This document shows positions 36,057 to 44,786 of a DNA stretch of 44,786 nucleotides, one piece after another. The number at the start of each line of letters is the position of its first letter. The stretch's first letter is position 1. Position numbers and translations under genes: made by a program. Source of the DNA: CAWGCA01 sp963820955 (GTDB lineage: Bacteria > Pseudomonadota > Gammaproteobacteria > Chromatiales > Chromatiaceae); assembly GCA_963820955.1 (NCBI GenBank), contig CAWGCA010000014.1, forward strand, positions 1 through 44,786, read 5' to 3'. The notes beneath the pieces are model-generated. The model ran no database searches and was not told where the DNA came from. It saw only the letters and a list, made by a program, of their open reading frames with translations.

Positions 36057-36077
36057 GTCTGCAAAAGGGCAGGGCTC

Positions 36078-36722
36078 TCAGCCAAGACCTGCGAAAATCG
36101 CATCGCGGATCGCATCCACACCGCCCACGCCATTGATTTTGACGTATTTACAACCACCTGCGTCCGCCTCCTTGGTGTAAAAGGCGACCAAAGGCTCGGT
36201 CTGGTCATGGTAGACATTTAAACGCTCTTTAACCGTATCTTCCTGGTCGTCCTTACGCTGGACCAGATCTTCACCGGTAACATCGTCCTTGCCTTCCACC
36301 TTGGGCGGATTGAAAACCACGTGATAGGTACGACCCGAAGCGAGATGCACTCGACGACCGGACATACGCTTGATAATCTCCTCGTCCGGCACATCGATCT
36401 CAACAACGGCGTCTATCTGAACGCCCGCCGTTTTCAGGGCCTCGGCCTGAGGAATGGTGCGGGGAAAACCATCGAATAGGTAACCGTTCTTGCAATCGTC
36501 TTCCGTAATCCGCTCCTTGACCATACCCATGATGATGTCATCGGAGACCAGGCCACCCTCCTCCATGATCTTTTTTGCCGCCAGACCCAGTTCGCTCCCA
36601 GCCTTTACATGGGCCCGCAACATATCACCAGTAGAGATCTGGGGGATGTTGTATTGCTCCTTTATATAATTGGCCTGGGTGCCTTTTCCGGCGCCGGGAC
36701 CGCCCAGCAAAATTACACGCAT
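36078..36722 (-). CDS. adk: Adenylate kinase
   Basis: 214 residues, the long type. P-loop GGPGAGKGTQ at the N-terminus, NMP-binding region QISTGDMLRAHVKAGSELG, DGFPRT motif and the LID around GRTYHVVFNPPKVEGKDDVTG. The LID lacks the four zinc cysteines, as in most gammaproteobacteria. It interconverts ATP + AMP and 2 ADP. An AGGAG ribosome site precedes the ATG. A separate transcription unit is indicated by flanking non-coding DNA and the strong terminator. Confidence 0.98.
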   Translation of the reverse strand: MRVILLGGPGAGKGTQANYIKEQYNIPQISTGDMLRAHVKAGSELGLAAKKIMEEGGLVSDDIIMGMVKERITEDDCKNGYLFDGFPRTIPQAEALKTAGVQIDAVVEIDVPDEEIIKRMSGRRVHLASGRTYHVVFNPPKVEGKDDVTGEDLVQRKDDQEDTVKERLNVYHDQTEPLVAFYTKEADAGGCKYVKINGVGGVDAIRDAIFAGLG

Positions 36723-36957
36723 CTGAGTACTCCTCGTAGTTTAATAAACGGGAAATCCGCCGGAGTGTGCCACAGGCGCGGAGGGATCGCCACTCGAGTA
36801 TCTCAATGCGCAAATACAGAGGGTTTATGAGCGATAAGAGGTCCGATAGAAGGGTTTAACCACAGACACGGTTGGCTTTCATCGACCCGTTCCCTGATTC
36901 CCACGCCGAAGGACTGGGAATACCAGGCGCTTCCCTGCGCCTGCTGTGGCTTTTTCT

Positions 36958-38859
36958 TCAGGCGGACAGGTTCAACATCAGTTTATTCAGGCGATGCACA
37001 AAAGCGGCCGGGTCGTCCAACTGCCCGCCCTCAGCCAGGGTCGCCTGATCGAACAGAATCCTGGCCAGATCCCCGAACACATCCTCGTCCGGTTCCTGAT
37101 CCATCTTCTCCACCAGAGGGTGGGTTGCGTTGATCTCCAGAATCGGCTTGGTTGGCGGGGCATCCTGACCCAACTGCTTCATTACCCGCTGCAGGTTGGC
37201 GCTCATATCGTAGTCGTCCACCACCAGGCAGGCCGGGGATTCGGTCAGACGATGGCTGATCCGCACCTCCTTAACTCCATCGCCCAACACCTTGGCGATG
37301 CGTTCCAGCAGCCCTTTGTGCTCTTCGGCCTCCTTTTCCAACTCCTGTTTGGCCTCGTGATCCTCCAGGTCATCCAGATCCAACTGCCCCCTGGCCACCG
37401 ACTGCAGGTGCTTCTCCTTGTAATCGGTCAGATGTGAAATCAGCCACTCATCCACCCGATCCGTGAGCAACAGTACCTCCACATCCTTTTTCCGAAACAC
37501 CTCCAGATGGGGGCTGTGCACTGCTGCGGCATGGCTGTCAGCAGTGATGTAGTAGATCTTTTCCTGCTTCTCCTGCATCCGTTCGATGTACTGATCCAGG
37601 GAGACGGTCTGCTCCTTCCCCTCGGATCTGGTACTGGCGAATCGCAGCAGACCGGCGATGCGCTCGCGGTTAGCAAAGTCTTCCGCCGGCCCTTCCTTCA
37701 ACACCCGCCCGAACTGGTCCCAGAACTTCTGGTATTTTTCCCCGTCTTCCTTGGCCATCTTCTCCAGCAGACCCAGGATACGCTTGACGTTGGCCGAGCG
37801 AATCGCATCGATTTTCTTGTCGTGCTGCAGTATCTCGCGGGAGACGTTGAGCGGCAGATCGTCGGAATCGACCACCCCCTTGATAAAACGCAGATAGTGG
37901 GGCATCAATTTGTCGGCCTCATCCATGATAAAGACCCGCCTCACATAGAGCTTCACGCCGTGTTTCTGATCCCTATCCCAGAGATCGAAAGGTGCCCGCC
38001 CCGGAATATACAATAGGGACGTGTATTCGTTTGTCCCCTCTACCCGGTTGTGGACATGGGCCAGCGGATCCTCGAAATCATGCCCGATATGCTTATAAAA
38101 CTCGTTGTACTCCTCGTCGGAGATCTCCGACTTACCGCGCATCCACAGCGCCGTGCCCCGGTTTACCTGCTCCCATTCCGGCTCCTTTTTCTCCTCTTCC
38201 TCACCGAACTGCTCGCTCAACATTTCGATGGGAATGGCAACGTGGTCGGAAAATTTGGCAATGACGCTGCGCAGGCGGAAGGATTCCAGGAATTCGTCCT
38301 CGTCCTCGCGCAGGTGCAAGGTAATATCGGTACCCCGTTCAGGTTTTTCCACGGTCTCGACGGTGTACCCCCCCTCGCCGTCGGATTGCCAGCGGACCCC
38401 GTGCTCCGAACCAAGCCCTGCGCGGCGGGTTTCCAGGGTCACCTTGTCAGCGACGATAAAGGCCGAATAGAAACCGACTCCGAACTGGCCGATAAGCTGG
38501 CTATCCTGGGTCTGTTCTCCACTCAGCGATTCGAGAAACTTGCGCGTACCGGAACTGGCGATGGTGCCGATGGTATCGGATACCTCCTGCCGACTCATAC
38601 CGATGCCGTTGTCGGAGATGGTGATGGTCCGCCGCTCCTTGTCCAGGGAGACCCGGATCCGAAGAGTGGGGTCCTCCTCATACAGCGCATCGTCGGTCAG
38701 TGCCTCGAAGCGAAGCTTCTCCGCCGCATCCGACCCGTTTGAAATCAGCTCACGGAGAAAGATCTCCTTGTTGCTGTAGAGCGACCTGATCACCAGATTC
38801 AGTACCTCGCTTACTTCGGCCTGAAAATCAAGGGTCTCCTTGTGCGCATCAACTGTCAT
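36958..38859 (-). CDS. htpG: Chaperone HtpG (bacterial Hsp90)
   Basis: 633 residues from the ATG at 38859, which sits 11 nt after a GGGAGG site; an ATG three codons upstream is also possible. The N-terminal GHKL ATPase has SLYSNKEIFLRELISNGSDA, DNGIGM and GQFGVGFYSAF. The middle domain has RRVFIMDEADKLMPHYLRFI and NVSREILQ; the C-terminal dimerisation domain ends with NKLMLNLSA. It remodels client proteins together with DnaK. A sigma-32-like promoter is upstream, which fits its role in heat shock. It is divergent from pgm. Confidence 0.98.
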   Translation of the reverse strand: MTVDAHKETLDFQAEVSEVLNLVIRSLYSNKEIFLRELISNGSDAAEKLRFEALTDDALYEEDPTLRIRVSLDKERRTITISDNGIGMSRQEVSDTIGTIASSGTRKFLESLSGEQTQDSQLIGQFGVGFYSAFIVADKVTLETRRAGLGSEHGVRWQSDGEGGYTVETVEKPERGTDITLHLREDEDEFLESFRLRSVIAKFSDHVAIPIEMLSEQFGEEEEKKEPEWEQVNRGTALWMRGKSEISDEEYNEFYKHIGHDFEDPLAHVHNRVEGTNEYTSLLYIPGRAPFDLWDRDQKHGVKLYVRRVFIMDEADKLMPHYLRFIKGVVDSDDLPLNVSREILQHDKKIDAIRSANVKRILGLLEKMAKEDGEKYQKFWDQFGRVLKEGPAEDFANRERIAGLLRFASTRSEGKEQTVSLDQYIERMQEKQEKIYYITADSHAAAVHSPHLEVFRKKDVEVLLLTDRVDEWLISHLTDYKEKHLQSVARGQLDLDDLEDHEAKQELEKEAEEHKGLLERIAKVLGDGVKEVRISHRLTESPACLVVDDYDMSANLQRVMKQLGQDAPPTKPILEINATHPLVEKMDQEPDEDVFGDLARILFDQATLAEGGQLDDPAAFVHRLNKLMLNLSA

Positions 38860-38949
38860 TGCTGCCATTGCCTCCCAACCGTCTATCGATGTTTTCGGAA
38901 TCTTTTGTCGGTACCGGATTGTTACCGGAATCACGCTATCGAACGCGAC

Positions 38950-38978
38950 ATATTGAGGCCTGCCGTTGAAAATTCAAG
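38950..38978 (-). promoter_or_regulatory. Sigma-32 (heat-shock) type promoter of htpG
   Basis: On the minus strand a perfect CTTGAA (38973-38978) is followed after 15 bp by CTCAATAT (38950-38957), a 5-of-7 match to CCCCATNT. Spacing is the same as for lon. htpG is a classic RpoH target. Confidence 0.65.
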
Positions 38979-39066
38979 AGCGGACTGCTGGCTGGCGCTC
39001 GATTCCCACTCCCAGCTGTGATTGAATAATTGACTCCACGGCGCCTGCGGTAGAAGTGAGACCCCA

Positions 39067-40701
39067 ATGAACATAGAACAGATCCAAACACAGCCTTTCT
39101 CCGATCAAAGACCTGGCACTTCCGGCCTGCGCAAAAAGGTCAAGGTATTCCAACAACCCCATTATCTGGAAAATTTTGTACAGTCGATTTTCGACACCCA
39201 GACCGACCTGTCCGGCGGCATCCTGGTGCTGGGCGGGGACGGACGCTACTACAACCGTAATGCCATCCAGATCATCCTGCGCATGGCAGCTGGCAATGGG
39301 GTTTCACGGGTGCTGGTCGGAAAGGGCGGCATTCTCTCTACCCCGGCGGCCTCCTGCGTCATCCGCAAATACCAGACTCAGGGCGGCATCATCCTCTCCG
39401 CCAGTCACAACCCCGGCGGTCCAGACGAGGATTTCGGGATCAAATTCAATGTGCCCAACGGCGGCCCGGCGCCGGAGAAGGTCACCGAGGCGATCTATGA
39501 GCAGACCCGACAGATTAAAAGCTACCGGACTGCCGAGGGCCCGGATATCGACCTCGACCAGCTCGGCAGCTACACCCTTGGCAGCATGAACGTCGAGGTG
39601 ATCGACCCGGTTCGCGACTATGCAGACCTGATGCGGACGCTGTTTGATTTCGATGCTATCCATCAGCTGTTCAATTCCGGTCTGTTCCAGATGCGGTTTG
39701 ATGCCATGCACGCGGTTACCGGCCCTTACGCCCACCAGATTCTGGAGAAAATGCTCGGCGCTGAACCGGGTACGGTGATCAACGGTGAGCCCAAGGAGGA
39801 TTTCGGCAGAGGCCACCCCGACCCTAATCTGGTCCATGCCCACGAATTGGTCGAGATGACCCATGGACACGACCCGGTAGATTTTGGCGCCGCCTCAGAC
39901 GGTGACGGGGACCGCAACATGATCCTGGGCAAGAACTTCTTCGTCACCCCCAGCGACAGCCTGGCCGTGCTGGCAGCCAACGCCCATCTGGTACCGGGTT
40001 ACCGTAACGGCATCCCCGGCATAGCCCGCTCCATGCCTACCAGCCAGGCAGCCGACCGGGTAGCGGAACAGATGGGCATAGAGTGTTACGAAACCCCGAC
40101 CGGCTGGAAATTCTTTGGAAACCTGCTGGATGCCGGCAAAATCGCCATCTGTGGTGAAGAGAGCTTCGGTACCGGCTCTGACCACGTGCGTGAAAAAGAT
40201 GGTCTCTGGGCGGTGCTTTTCTGGCTCAATCTACTGGCTGTAAAACAACAATCGGTGCGCAAGATTGTCACCGATCATTGGCGTCGTTTCGGGCGCAACT
40301 ACTATACCCGTCATGACTACGAAGGGGTGGATCAGGCCGCAGCGGAAGAACTGATGAAGTCGCTTCGCTTCCGTCTCAGGGATCTGGCCGGAGAGAACCT
40401 GAGTGGGCTCACCGTGGATTACGCCGACGACTTCGCCTACACCGACCCGGTGGACGGCAGCGTCTCGGAGAATCAGGGCATCCGCATCGGTTTCACCGAT
40501 GGCTCCCGCATTGTCTATCGCCTCTCCGGCACTGGCACCGTTGGCGCAACCCTGCGCGTCTACCTTGAGGCGTTCGAATCGGATCCGGCACGACACGAGC
40601 TGGAAACCGCAGACGTGATGGCCCGCCTGGTGACCCTGGCCGAAGATCTGGCCGAAATCCAGCAACGAACCGGCCGGGCAAAACCCGACGTCATTACGTA
40701 A
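39067..40701 (+). CDS. pgm: Phosphoglucomutase (alpha-D-glucose-specific)
   Basis: 544 residues of the alpha-phosphohexomutase superfamily. The phospho-serine is in SASHNPGGPDEDFGIKFN, the magnesium-binding loop is DGDGDRN, the sugar-binding loop is GEESFGTGSDHVREKDG, and the phosphate-binding loop is RLSGTGTVGATLR. The length and the start TSGLRKKVKVFQQPHYLENF match the eukaryote-like PgmA type rather than E. coli Pgm. It interconverts glucose 1- and 6-phosphate for glycogen and sugar-nucleotide metabolism. A 9-bp stem hairpin follows at 40729-40751. Confidence 0.96.
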   Translation: MNIEQIQTQPFSDQRPGTSGLRKKVKVFQQPHYLENFVQSIFDTQTDLSGGILVLGGDGRYYNRNAIQIILRMAAGNGVSRVLVGKGGILSTPAASCVIRKYQTQGGIILSASHNPGGPDEDFGIKFNVPNGGPAPEKVTEAIYEQTRQIKSYRTAEGPDIDLDQLGSYTLGSMNVEVIDPVRDYADLMRTLFDFDAIHQLFNSGLFQMRFDAMHAVTGPYAHQILEKMLGAEPGTVINGEPKEDFGRGHPDPNLVHAHELVEMTHGHDPVDFGAASDGDGDRNMILGKNFFVTPSDSLAVLAANAHLVPGYRNGIPGIARSMPTSQAADRVAEQMGIECYETPTGWKFFGNLLDAGKIAICGEESFGTGSDHVREKDGLWAVLFWLNLLAVKQQSVRKIVTDHWRRFGRNYYTRHDYEGVDQAAAEELMKSLRFRLRDLAGENLSGLTVDYADDFAYTDPVDGSVSENQGIRIGFTDGSRIVYRLSGTGTVGATLRVYLEAFESDPARHELETADVMARLVTLAEDLAEIQQRTGRAKPDVIT

Positions 40702-40728
40702 GAAATCTGTGGAACCCACACGGTGACC

Positions 40729-40751
40729 AAGGCCGGCTTTATGCCGGCCTT
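40729..40751 (+). terminator. Possible hairpin terminator of pgm
   Basis: Stem AAGGCCGGC / GCCGGCCTT with a TTTAT loop, 27 bp after the pgm stop. There is no clear T run after it, so termination strength is uncertain. Further on, a TATAAT at 40827-40832 may be the -10 of ppsA, without a recognisable -35. Confidence 0.5.
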
Positions 40752-40902
40752 GCCTCTTGTCCCGGCACCTTTCCGCCCAAAATCTTCCAGCCTGTCAGGC
40801 CAGCCCATAAAATTATTCTGTTCTAATATAATTTCATCTTGCAGGCTTCTATGGAAACCCGTACATTTCAGGGTCTTAAATCTGCACCGTACCGAGGAAA
40901 CC

Positions 40903-43260
40903 ATGAGCAAATATGTTCTTTGGCTGAACCAACTGGGAATGGGCGATGTCGAGGCAGTCGGCGGCAAGAACGCCTCCCTGGGCGAGATGATTCAGCACCT
41001 CTCCAACCTCGGAGTAACGGTACCAGGGGGCTTCGCCACCACCGCCCACGCCTATCGGGAGTTTCTCGCCACCGATGGCCTTGCCGACCGGATTAACCAG
41101 GCCCTGCAGACTCTGGATATCGACGATGTCCAGGCCCTGGCCAAGACCGGTGCCCAGATCCGCCAGTGGATCCTGCAGACACCGTTTCAATCCGCCTTGG
41201 ACCAGGCGATAGACCAGGCCTATGCCACGCTTGAGCAGGAGTATGGAGACGGGGTCACCTGGGCCGTCCGCTCCTCCGCCACCGCCGAAGATTTACCGGA
41301 CGCCTCCTTCGCCGGCCAGCAGGAGACCTTCCTGAACATCAGCGGCCTACAGGCAATCAAACGGGCCATCCACGAAGTGTTCGCCTCCCTGTTCAATGAC
41401 CGCGCCATCGCCTACCGTGAGCATCAGGGTTTCGCCCACGGCCTGGTCGCTCTCTCCGCTGGCATTCAGAAGATGGTGCGCTCCGATATCGGGGCCTCCG
41501 GGGTATTGTTCACCCTGGACACCGAGTCCGGATTTCGTGACTTGGTTTTCATCACCTCCAGCTACGGCCTGGGAGAGATGGTGGTCCAGGGCGCGGTGAA
41601 TCCGGATGAATTCTACATCCACAAGACCACCCTGGAGGCAGGCCGCCCGGCGGTGTTGCGCCGCAACCTCGGCGCAAAGGCGATCAAGATGATCTACGGC
41701 CAGCCGGGGGATAGCCCGGTTCAGACGGTCGAAGTGGAGGCTCCGAGCATGACCGCTTCTCCATTACCGATGCCAGGTGGAGGAACTGGCCCGCCAGGCG
41801 GTCACCATCGAGAAACACTATCGGACGCCCGATGGACATCGAATGGGCGAAAGACGGTATCGACGGCGAGATCTATATCGTCCAGGCCCGCCCGGAGACC
41901 GTCCAAAGCCGCAGCGGCAGGTGCTCGAACGCTACGATCTTAAAAGGACGCGGCGAGGTACTGGCCGAAGGGCCGCTCCATCGGCCACGCATCGGTGCGG
42001 GCACGGCGCGGGTGATCTCGAGCCTCAAGGATATGGACAGGATTAAGCCCGGCGACGTACTGGTGACCGACATGACCGATCCCGACTGGGAGCCGATCAT
42101 GAAACGGGCCGCGGCCATCGTCACCAACCGTGGCGGCCGCACCTGCCACGCCGCCATCATCGCCCGCGAACTGGGCGTGCCGGCGGTGGTCGGCTGTGGC
42201 GACGCCACCGAGTCGTCCCGACGGCCAGCCGGTCACCGTCTCCTGCGCCGAAGGCGACACGGGATTCATTTACGATGGCGATTCTCGAATTTGACATCAG
42301 CCGTGATCGAACTCGATGCCATGCCCGAGATCCCCGTCAAGGTCATGATGAACGTGGGCAATCCGGAGCGGGCTTTTGACTTTCCGCGATCCCCAACGAT
42401 GGTGTCGGTCTGGCCCGGCTCGAGTTCATCATCAACAACATGATCGGCATCCACCCGCGAGCGCTGCTGGAATACGACCGCTACCGGAGGCACTGGAAGA
42501 GATCGCACCGCGCATCCCCGCCTATGAAGGCCCCGAGGTTTATGTCGTCAAGATCGCCGAGGGTGTCGTCGACCTTGCCGCCGCTTTCCATCCACATCCG
42601 GTGATCGTTCGCATGTCGGATTTCAAATCCAACGAATATGCGAATCTCATCGGCGGTGGCCGCTACGAACCGGACGAGGAGAATCCGATGATCGGGTTCC
42701 GTGGCGCCTCCCGCTATATCTCCGAGATTTCCGGGACTGCTTCGAGCTGGAGTGTCGGGCGCTGAAATACGTTCGCAACGAGATGGGGCTGAGAAATGTG
42801 GAGATCATGATGCCCTTCGTCCGAACACTGGATGAGGCCACGGCGTGGGCGAAGTCCTGGCGGAGAATGGGCTGAAACGGGGTGAAAACGGCCTGACGCC
42901 TGATCATGATGTGCGAATTGCCCTCCAACGCGGTGCTGGCGGAGGAGTTCCTGCAGTATTTTGATGGCTTCTCCATCGGCTCGAACGACATGACCCAGCT
43001 CACTCTTGGCCTGGACCGCGACTCCGGCCTGATCGCTGGCAGCTTCGACGAACGCAATCCGGCGGTAAAAAAGATGCTGGCCATGGCCATCTCTGCCTGC
43101 CGCACGGCAGGGCAAATATGTCGGCATCTGCGGCCAGGGCCCGTCCGATCACCCGGATCTTGCCGAGTGGCTGCTGGAACAGGGAATCAGCAGCATCTCG
43201 CTCAATCCCGATACCGTGATGGACACCTGGATGTTCCTGGCTGGCCAGAAAACCGCTTAA
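40903..43260 (+). pseudogene. ppsA: Phosphoenolpyruvate synthase with many single-base frameshifts
   Basis: PpsA makes phosphoenolpyruvate from pyruvate and ATP. From ATG 40903 (GAGGAAA ribosome site) the frame is intact for about 282 codons: LNQLGMGDVEAVGGKNASLG, AVRSSATAEDLPDASFAGQQ. From about 41750 the frame changes repeatedly, with shifts near 41750, 41773, 41826, 41917, 41940, 41968, 41984, 42208, 42385, 42480, 42730, 42845, 42897 and 43107. When each is corrected the protein stays well conserved to the natural end: the phosphohistidine site GGRTCHAAIIARELGVPAVV, MSDFKSNEYANLIGG, EYFDGFSIGSNDMTQLTLGLD in similar form, and GICGQGPSDHP. Such unbroken conservation suggests sequencing error in low-coverage sequence at least as much as a real pseudogene. 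As written, the sequence could not encode a working enzyme. Confidence 0.85.
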
Positions 43261-43267
43261 GGGCAAT

Positions 43268-43282
43268 GGCGCTTACTTAACC
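43268..43282 (+). repeat. Inverted repeat of the IS4-family element, ppsA side
   Basis: Matches 44772-44786 in inverted orientation at 13 of 15 bases. It contains the transposase stop codon (43277-43279). Confidence 0.85.
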
Positions 43283-44659
43283 ATTCGGCAAGTAACCGAG
43301 TTCTCGAATCTGTTGACGAGCCATATCACGCGGCACCTTTAACCAAGGATATGGCTTCGGCCTTCGTTTGCGGGCACGTGGCTCAACTCGCCCGGGCCGT
43401 TCTCCAACCCTGACTTGAGCGATGAGTTTGAACAGGATATCGCGTTGCCAATCTTGGTTCCTACCGGCATTCAGAAGCGTCCACTGCGTCCATATTTGTA
43501 CGGTATGCTTGAAGCTGAGCTGGCGAGGTCGTAATCCCGATTCAACGGCCGCCTGGGCCATCAGAAGTCGAATCAAATTATAGGCTAACAGATTGACCCA
43601 CAGTTCCTTTTCAATCATTTGTGGTGTCATGCACCTGAGTACATCCATCCCCAGCGTCGTCTTGATGTTCCTGAAATCCAGCTCAACGTGCCAGCGTCGC
43701 ATGTACAAGTCCGACAAATCCTTTTTCCTTGTCTTTCTCGGCTCGAGCATGGTGGTCACCAACACTCTGCCATCCGCTTTGAGTTCTCGCACGGTGAGTT
43801 CGTCCGGACTCTCTGCATACTGCTCATATGTCATCCAACGTGGACGTGCTGGTTTTTTCCAGGACACAACATGGTCGCGGACTCCGAGCCGCCGACCGCA
43901 GCGAAAGTCGGTAATGCGACTGCCATGTTGCTCGAATAGCACATCAATTCCCTCTGCTTGCAGCGATGCGATGAGCCAGTAGCTGCAGTACAATGCATCG
44001 GCCAACAACACATCGCCCGCACATAAAGCAGTTTGTATTTCCCGCAGCAATCCATGCTCGCTGTGCCCCTTACCTTGAAAAGGTCCGATCGCTGCATCGA
44101 CTACTGCGCCGGTCGATAAACAAATCACTCCAACCAGCCGAGCCAACGGGAAACCAACCCCAGGCACTTGGTTACTCGGCTGTGGATAGTGCTCTTGGTT
44201 GGCCGGCGTATCCGGCATTGATATGCCCGTACCATCGATCAGTTTCACCGTACGACCACACCAGCGCCAGCCAGAATCAGCCTGAGCACACAATAACTTA
44301 CCTGTCTCACGCGTCATTGCCATCACCATCTCAGCAGGTAACCGCTGGCGTGCTTTACAGTAAGCCCCCGTGCGCACGCTACGTGGAATCAATCCTTCCG
44401 CTGCGCGTTGCGCTGCCCACCCATTGACCGCCTTTTGGCAAGAGCCATCGGCCTCTAGCACCTGCTTGATGAACATCGACAAGGTGACCGTTGGCGGATA
44501 GAGTCGTTCCCGATGTTCCGGTAGATGCGCCTCGGTTAATTCTAATAGCAACGGTCCTGTGAGTACGTTGAAAAAATCCACCGTACGCTGACGGCGAAGG
44601 CCCTCACGGATATTTTCTCGATGTTGCTGAAATCCTGAACCGGTATTACGCTTGTTCAT
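43277..44659 (-). CDS. IS4-family DDE transposase
   Basis: 460 residues, intact. The N-terminal region has the IS4-type start (RTVDFFNVLTGPLLLELTEA) and a DNA-binding part. The catalytic residues are visible: first Asp in VKLIDGTGISMPD, second in VLLADALYCSYW, and Glu in the Y-2-R-3-E pattern YMRRWHVELDFRNIKTTLGM. The tail is very basic (RKRRPKPYPW). The stop codon lies inside the inverted repeat. It is unrelated at the sequence level to the element at 17646-20079. The frame integrity, next to a heavily frameshifted ppsA, is notable. Confidence 0.95.
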   Translation of the reverse strand: MNKRNTGSGFQQHRENIREGLRRQRTVDFFNVLTGPLLLELTEAHLPEHRERLYPPTVTLSMFIKQVLEADGSCQKAVNGWAAQRAAEGLIPRSVRTGAYCKARQRLPAEMVMAMTRETGKLLCAQADSGWRWCGRTVKLIDGTGISMPDTPANQEHYPQPSNQVPGVGFPLARLVGVICLSTGAVVDAAIGPFQGKGHSEHGLLREIQTALCAGDVLLADALYCSYWLIASLQAEGIDVLFEQHGSRITDFRCGRRLGVRDHVVSWKKPARPRWMTYEQYAESPDELTVRELKADGRVLVTTMLEPRKTRKKDLSDLYMRRWHVELDFRNIKTTLGMDVLRCMTPQMIEKELWVNLLAYNLIRLLMAQAAVESGLRPRQLSFKHTVQIWTQWTLLNAGRNQDWQRDILFKLIAQVRVGERPGRVEPRARKRRPKPYPWLKVPRDMARQQIRELGYLPNG

Positions 44660-44771
44660 GGCTGACCTCGGACTAGATGGAACGTGTGTTTAGCGACAAA
44701 CATTCTATCAATCCAGGTCAGCCTTCTTCATTAGTTTCAGATGGTTACTGCAATTCAGTTGTTCTACGATC

Positions 44772-44786
44772 GCTTAAGTAAGTGCC
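44772..44786 (-). repeat. Inverted repeat of the IS4-family element, window-end side
   Basis: Partner of 43268-43282; the plus strand ends TTAAGTAAGTGCC at the last base. Confidence 0.85.

Larger units (their letters stand above)
43268..44786 (-). mobile_element. IS4-family insertion sequence reaching the window end
   Basis: About 1.52 kb bounded by inverted repeats GGCGCTTACTTAACC (43268-43282) and, reverse-complemented, GGCACTTACTTAAGC (44772-44786), 13 of 15 matching. The right repeat ends at the very last base of the window, so the far flank and any target duplication cannot be seen. It lies 8 bp beyond the ppsA stop, and its transposase runs towards ppsA. Confidence 0.9.

Noticed and set aside
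41763..43280. Several separate small genes after the ppsA N-terminal part
   Set aside because: Each open frame is a piece of PpsA in the correct order; they are fragments of one gene split by indels.

Overview
The window looks like chromosome of a free-living or symbiotic sulfur-oxidising gammaproteobacterium. This rests on a glycine/tyrosine-rich secreted protein of the sulfur globule type (4754-5119) and on classic gammaproteobacterial gene order: eno next to ftsB, kdsA-pyrG, dnaQ-rnhA-yafS-mltD, and tig-clpP-clpX-lon-hupB-tRNA-tRNA-ppiD-fabI. Exact genus cannot be fixed from the sequence alone.

Layout. 1-4380: cell division, glycolysis, LPS and CTP synthesis genes on the minus strand (ftsB fragment, eno, kdsA, pyrG). 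4381-6025: sulfur globule protein with its own terminator, then fnr preceded by two perfect FNR boxes 22 bp apart. 6051-9900: dnaQ, rnhA and a yafS-type methyltransferase, divergent from the LysM lytic transglycosylase gene mltD; gloB, which lies in this cluster in E. coli, is absent. 9931-16561: a four-gene peptide/nickel-type ABC importer in ATGA-coupled order. 16810-22060: fabI and ppiD converge on an inserted 2.4-kb transposable element whose transposase carries an N-terminal DUF4338 (DruA-like) domain fused to a Tn5/IS4-type DDE transposase. 22112-29005: two tRNAs, hupB, lon, clpX, clpP and tig, the protein quality-control block; lon has a good sigma-32-like promoter. 29104-31936: tRNA-Leu, hemN, an unrecognised small acidic protein and prmB. 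32098-35912: an orphan membrane histidine kinase, a stand-alone iscR with a dyad over its promoter, a DUF1249 protein and a TrxC-like thioredoxin. 36078-40701: adk, htpG (sigma-32-like promoter) and pgm. 40903-44786: ppsA broken by more than a dozen single-base indels, followed 8 bp after its stop by an IS4-family element whose right inverted repeat is the last base of the window.

Most genes are housekeeping. The themes that connect them are protein folding and proteolysis (tig, clpP, clpX, lon, ppiD, htpG), redox and anaerobic control (fnr, iscR, hemN, thioredoxin) and central carbon metabolism (eno, pgm, ppsA). The accessory content is limited to the two transposable elements. The strongest leads are the DUF4338-transposase fusion, the pattern of indels in ppsA, the paired FNR boxes, and the unknown protein between prmB and hemN. 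All functional statements are from reading motifs and gene order; no database search was run.
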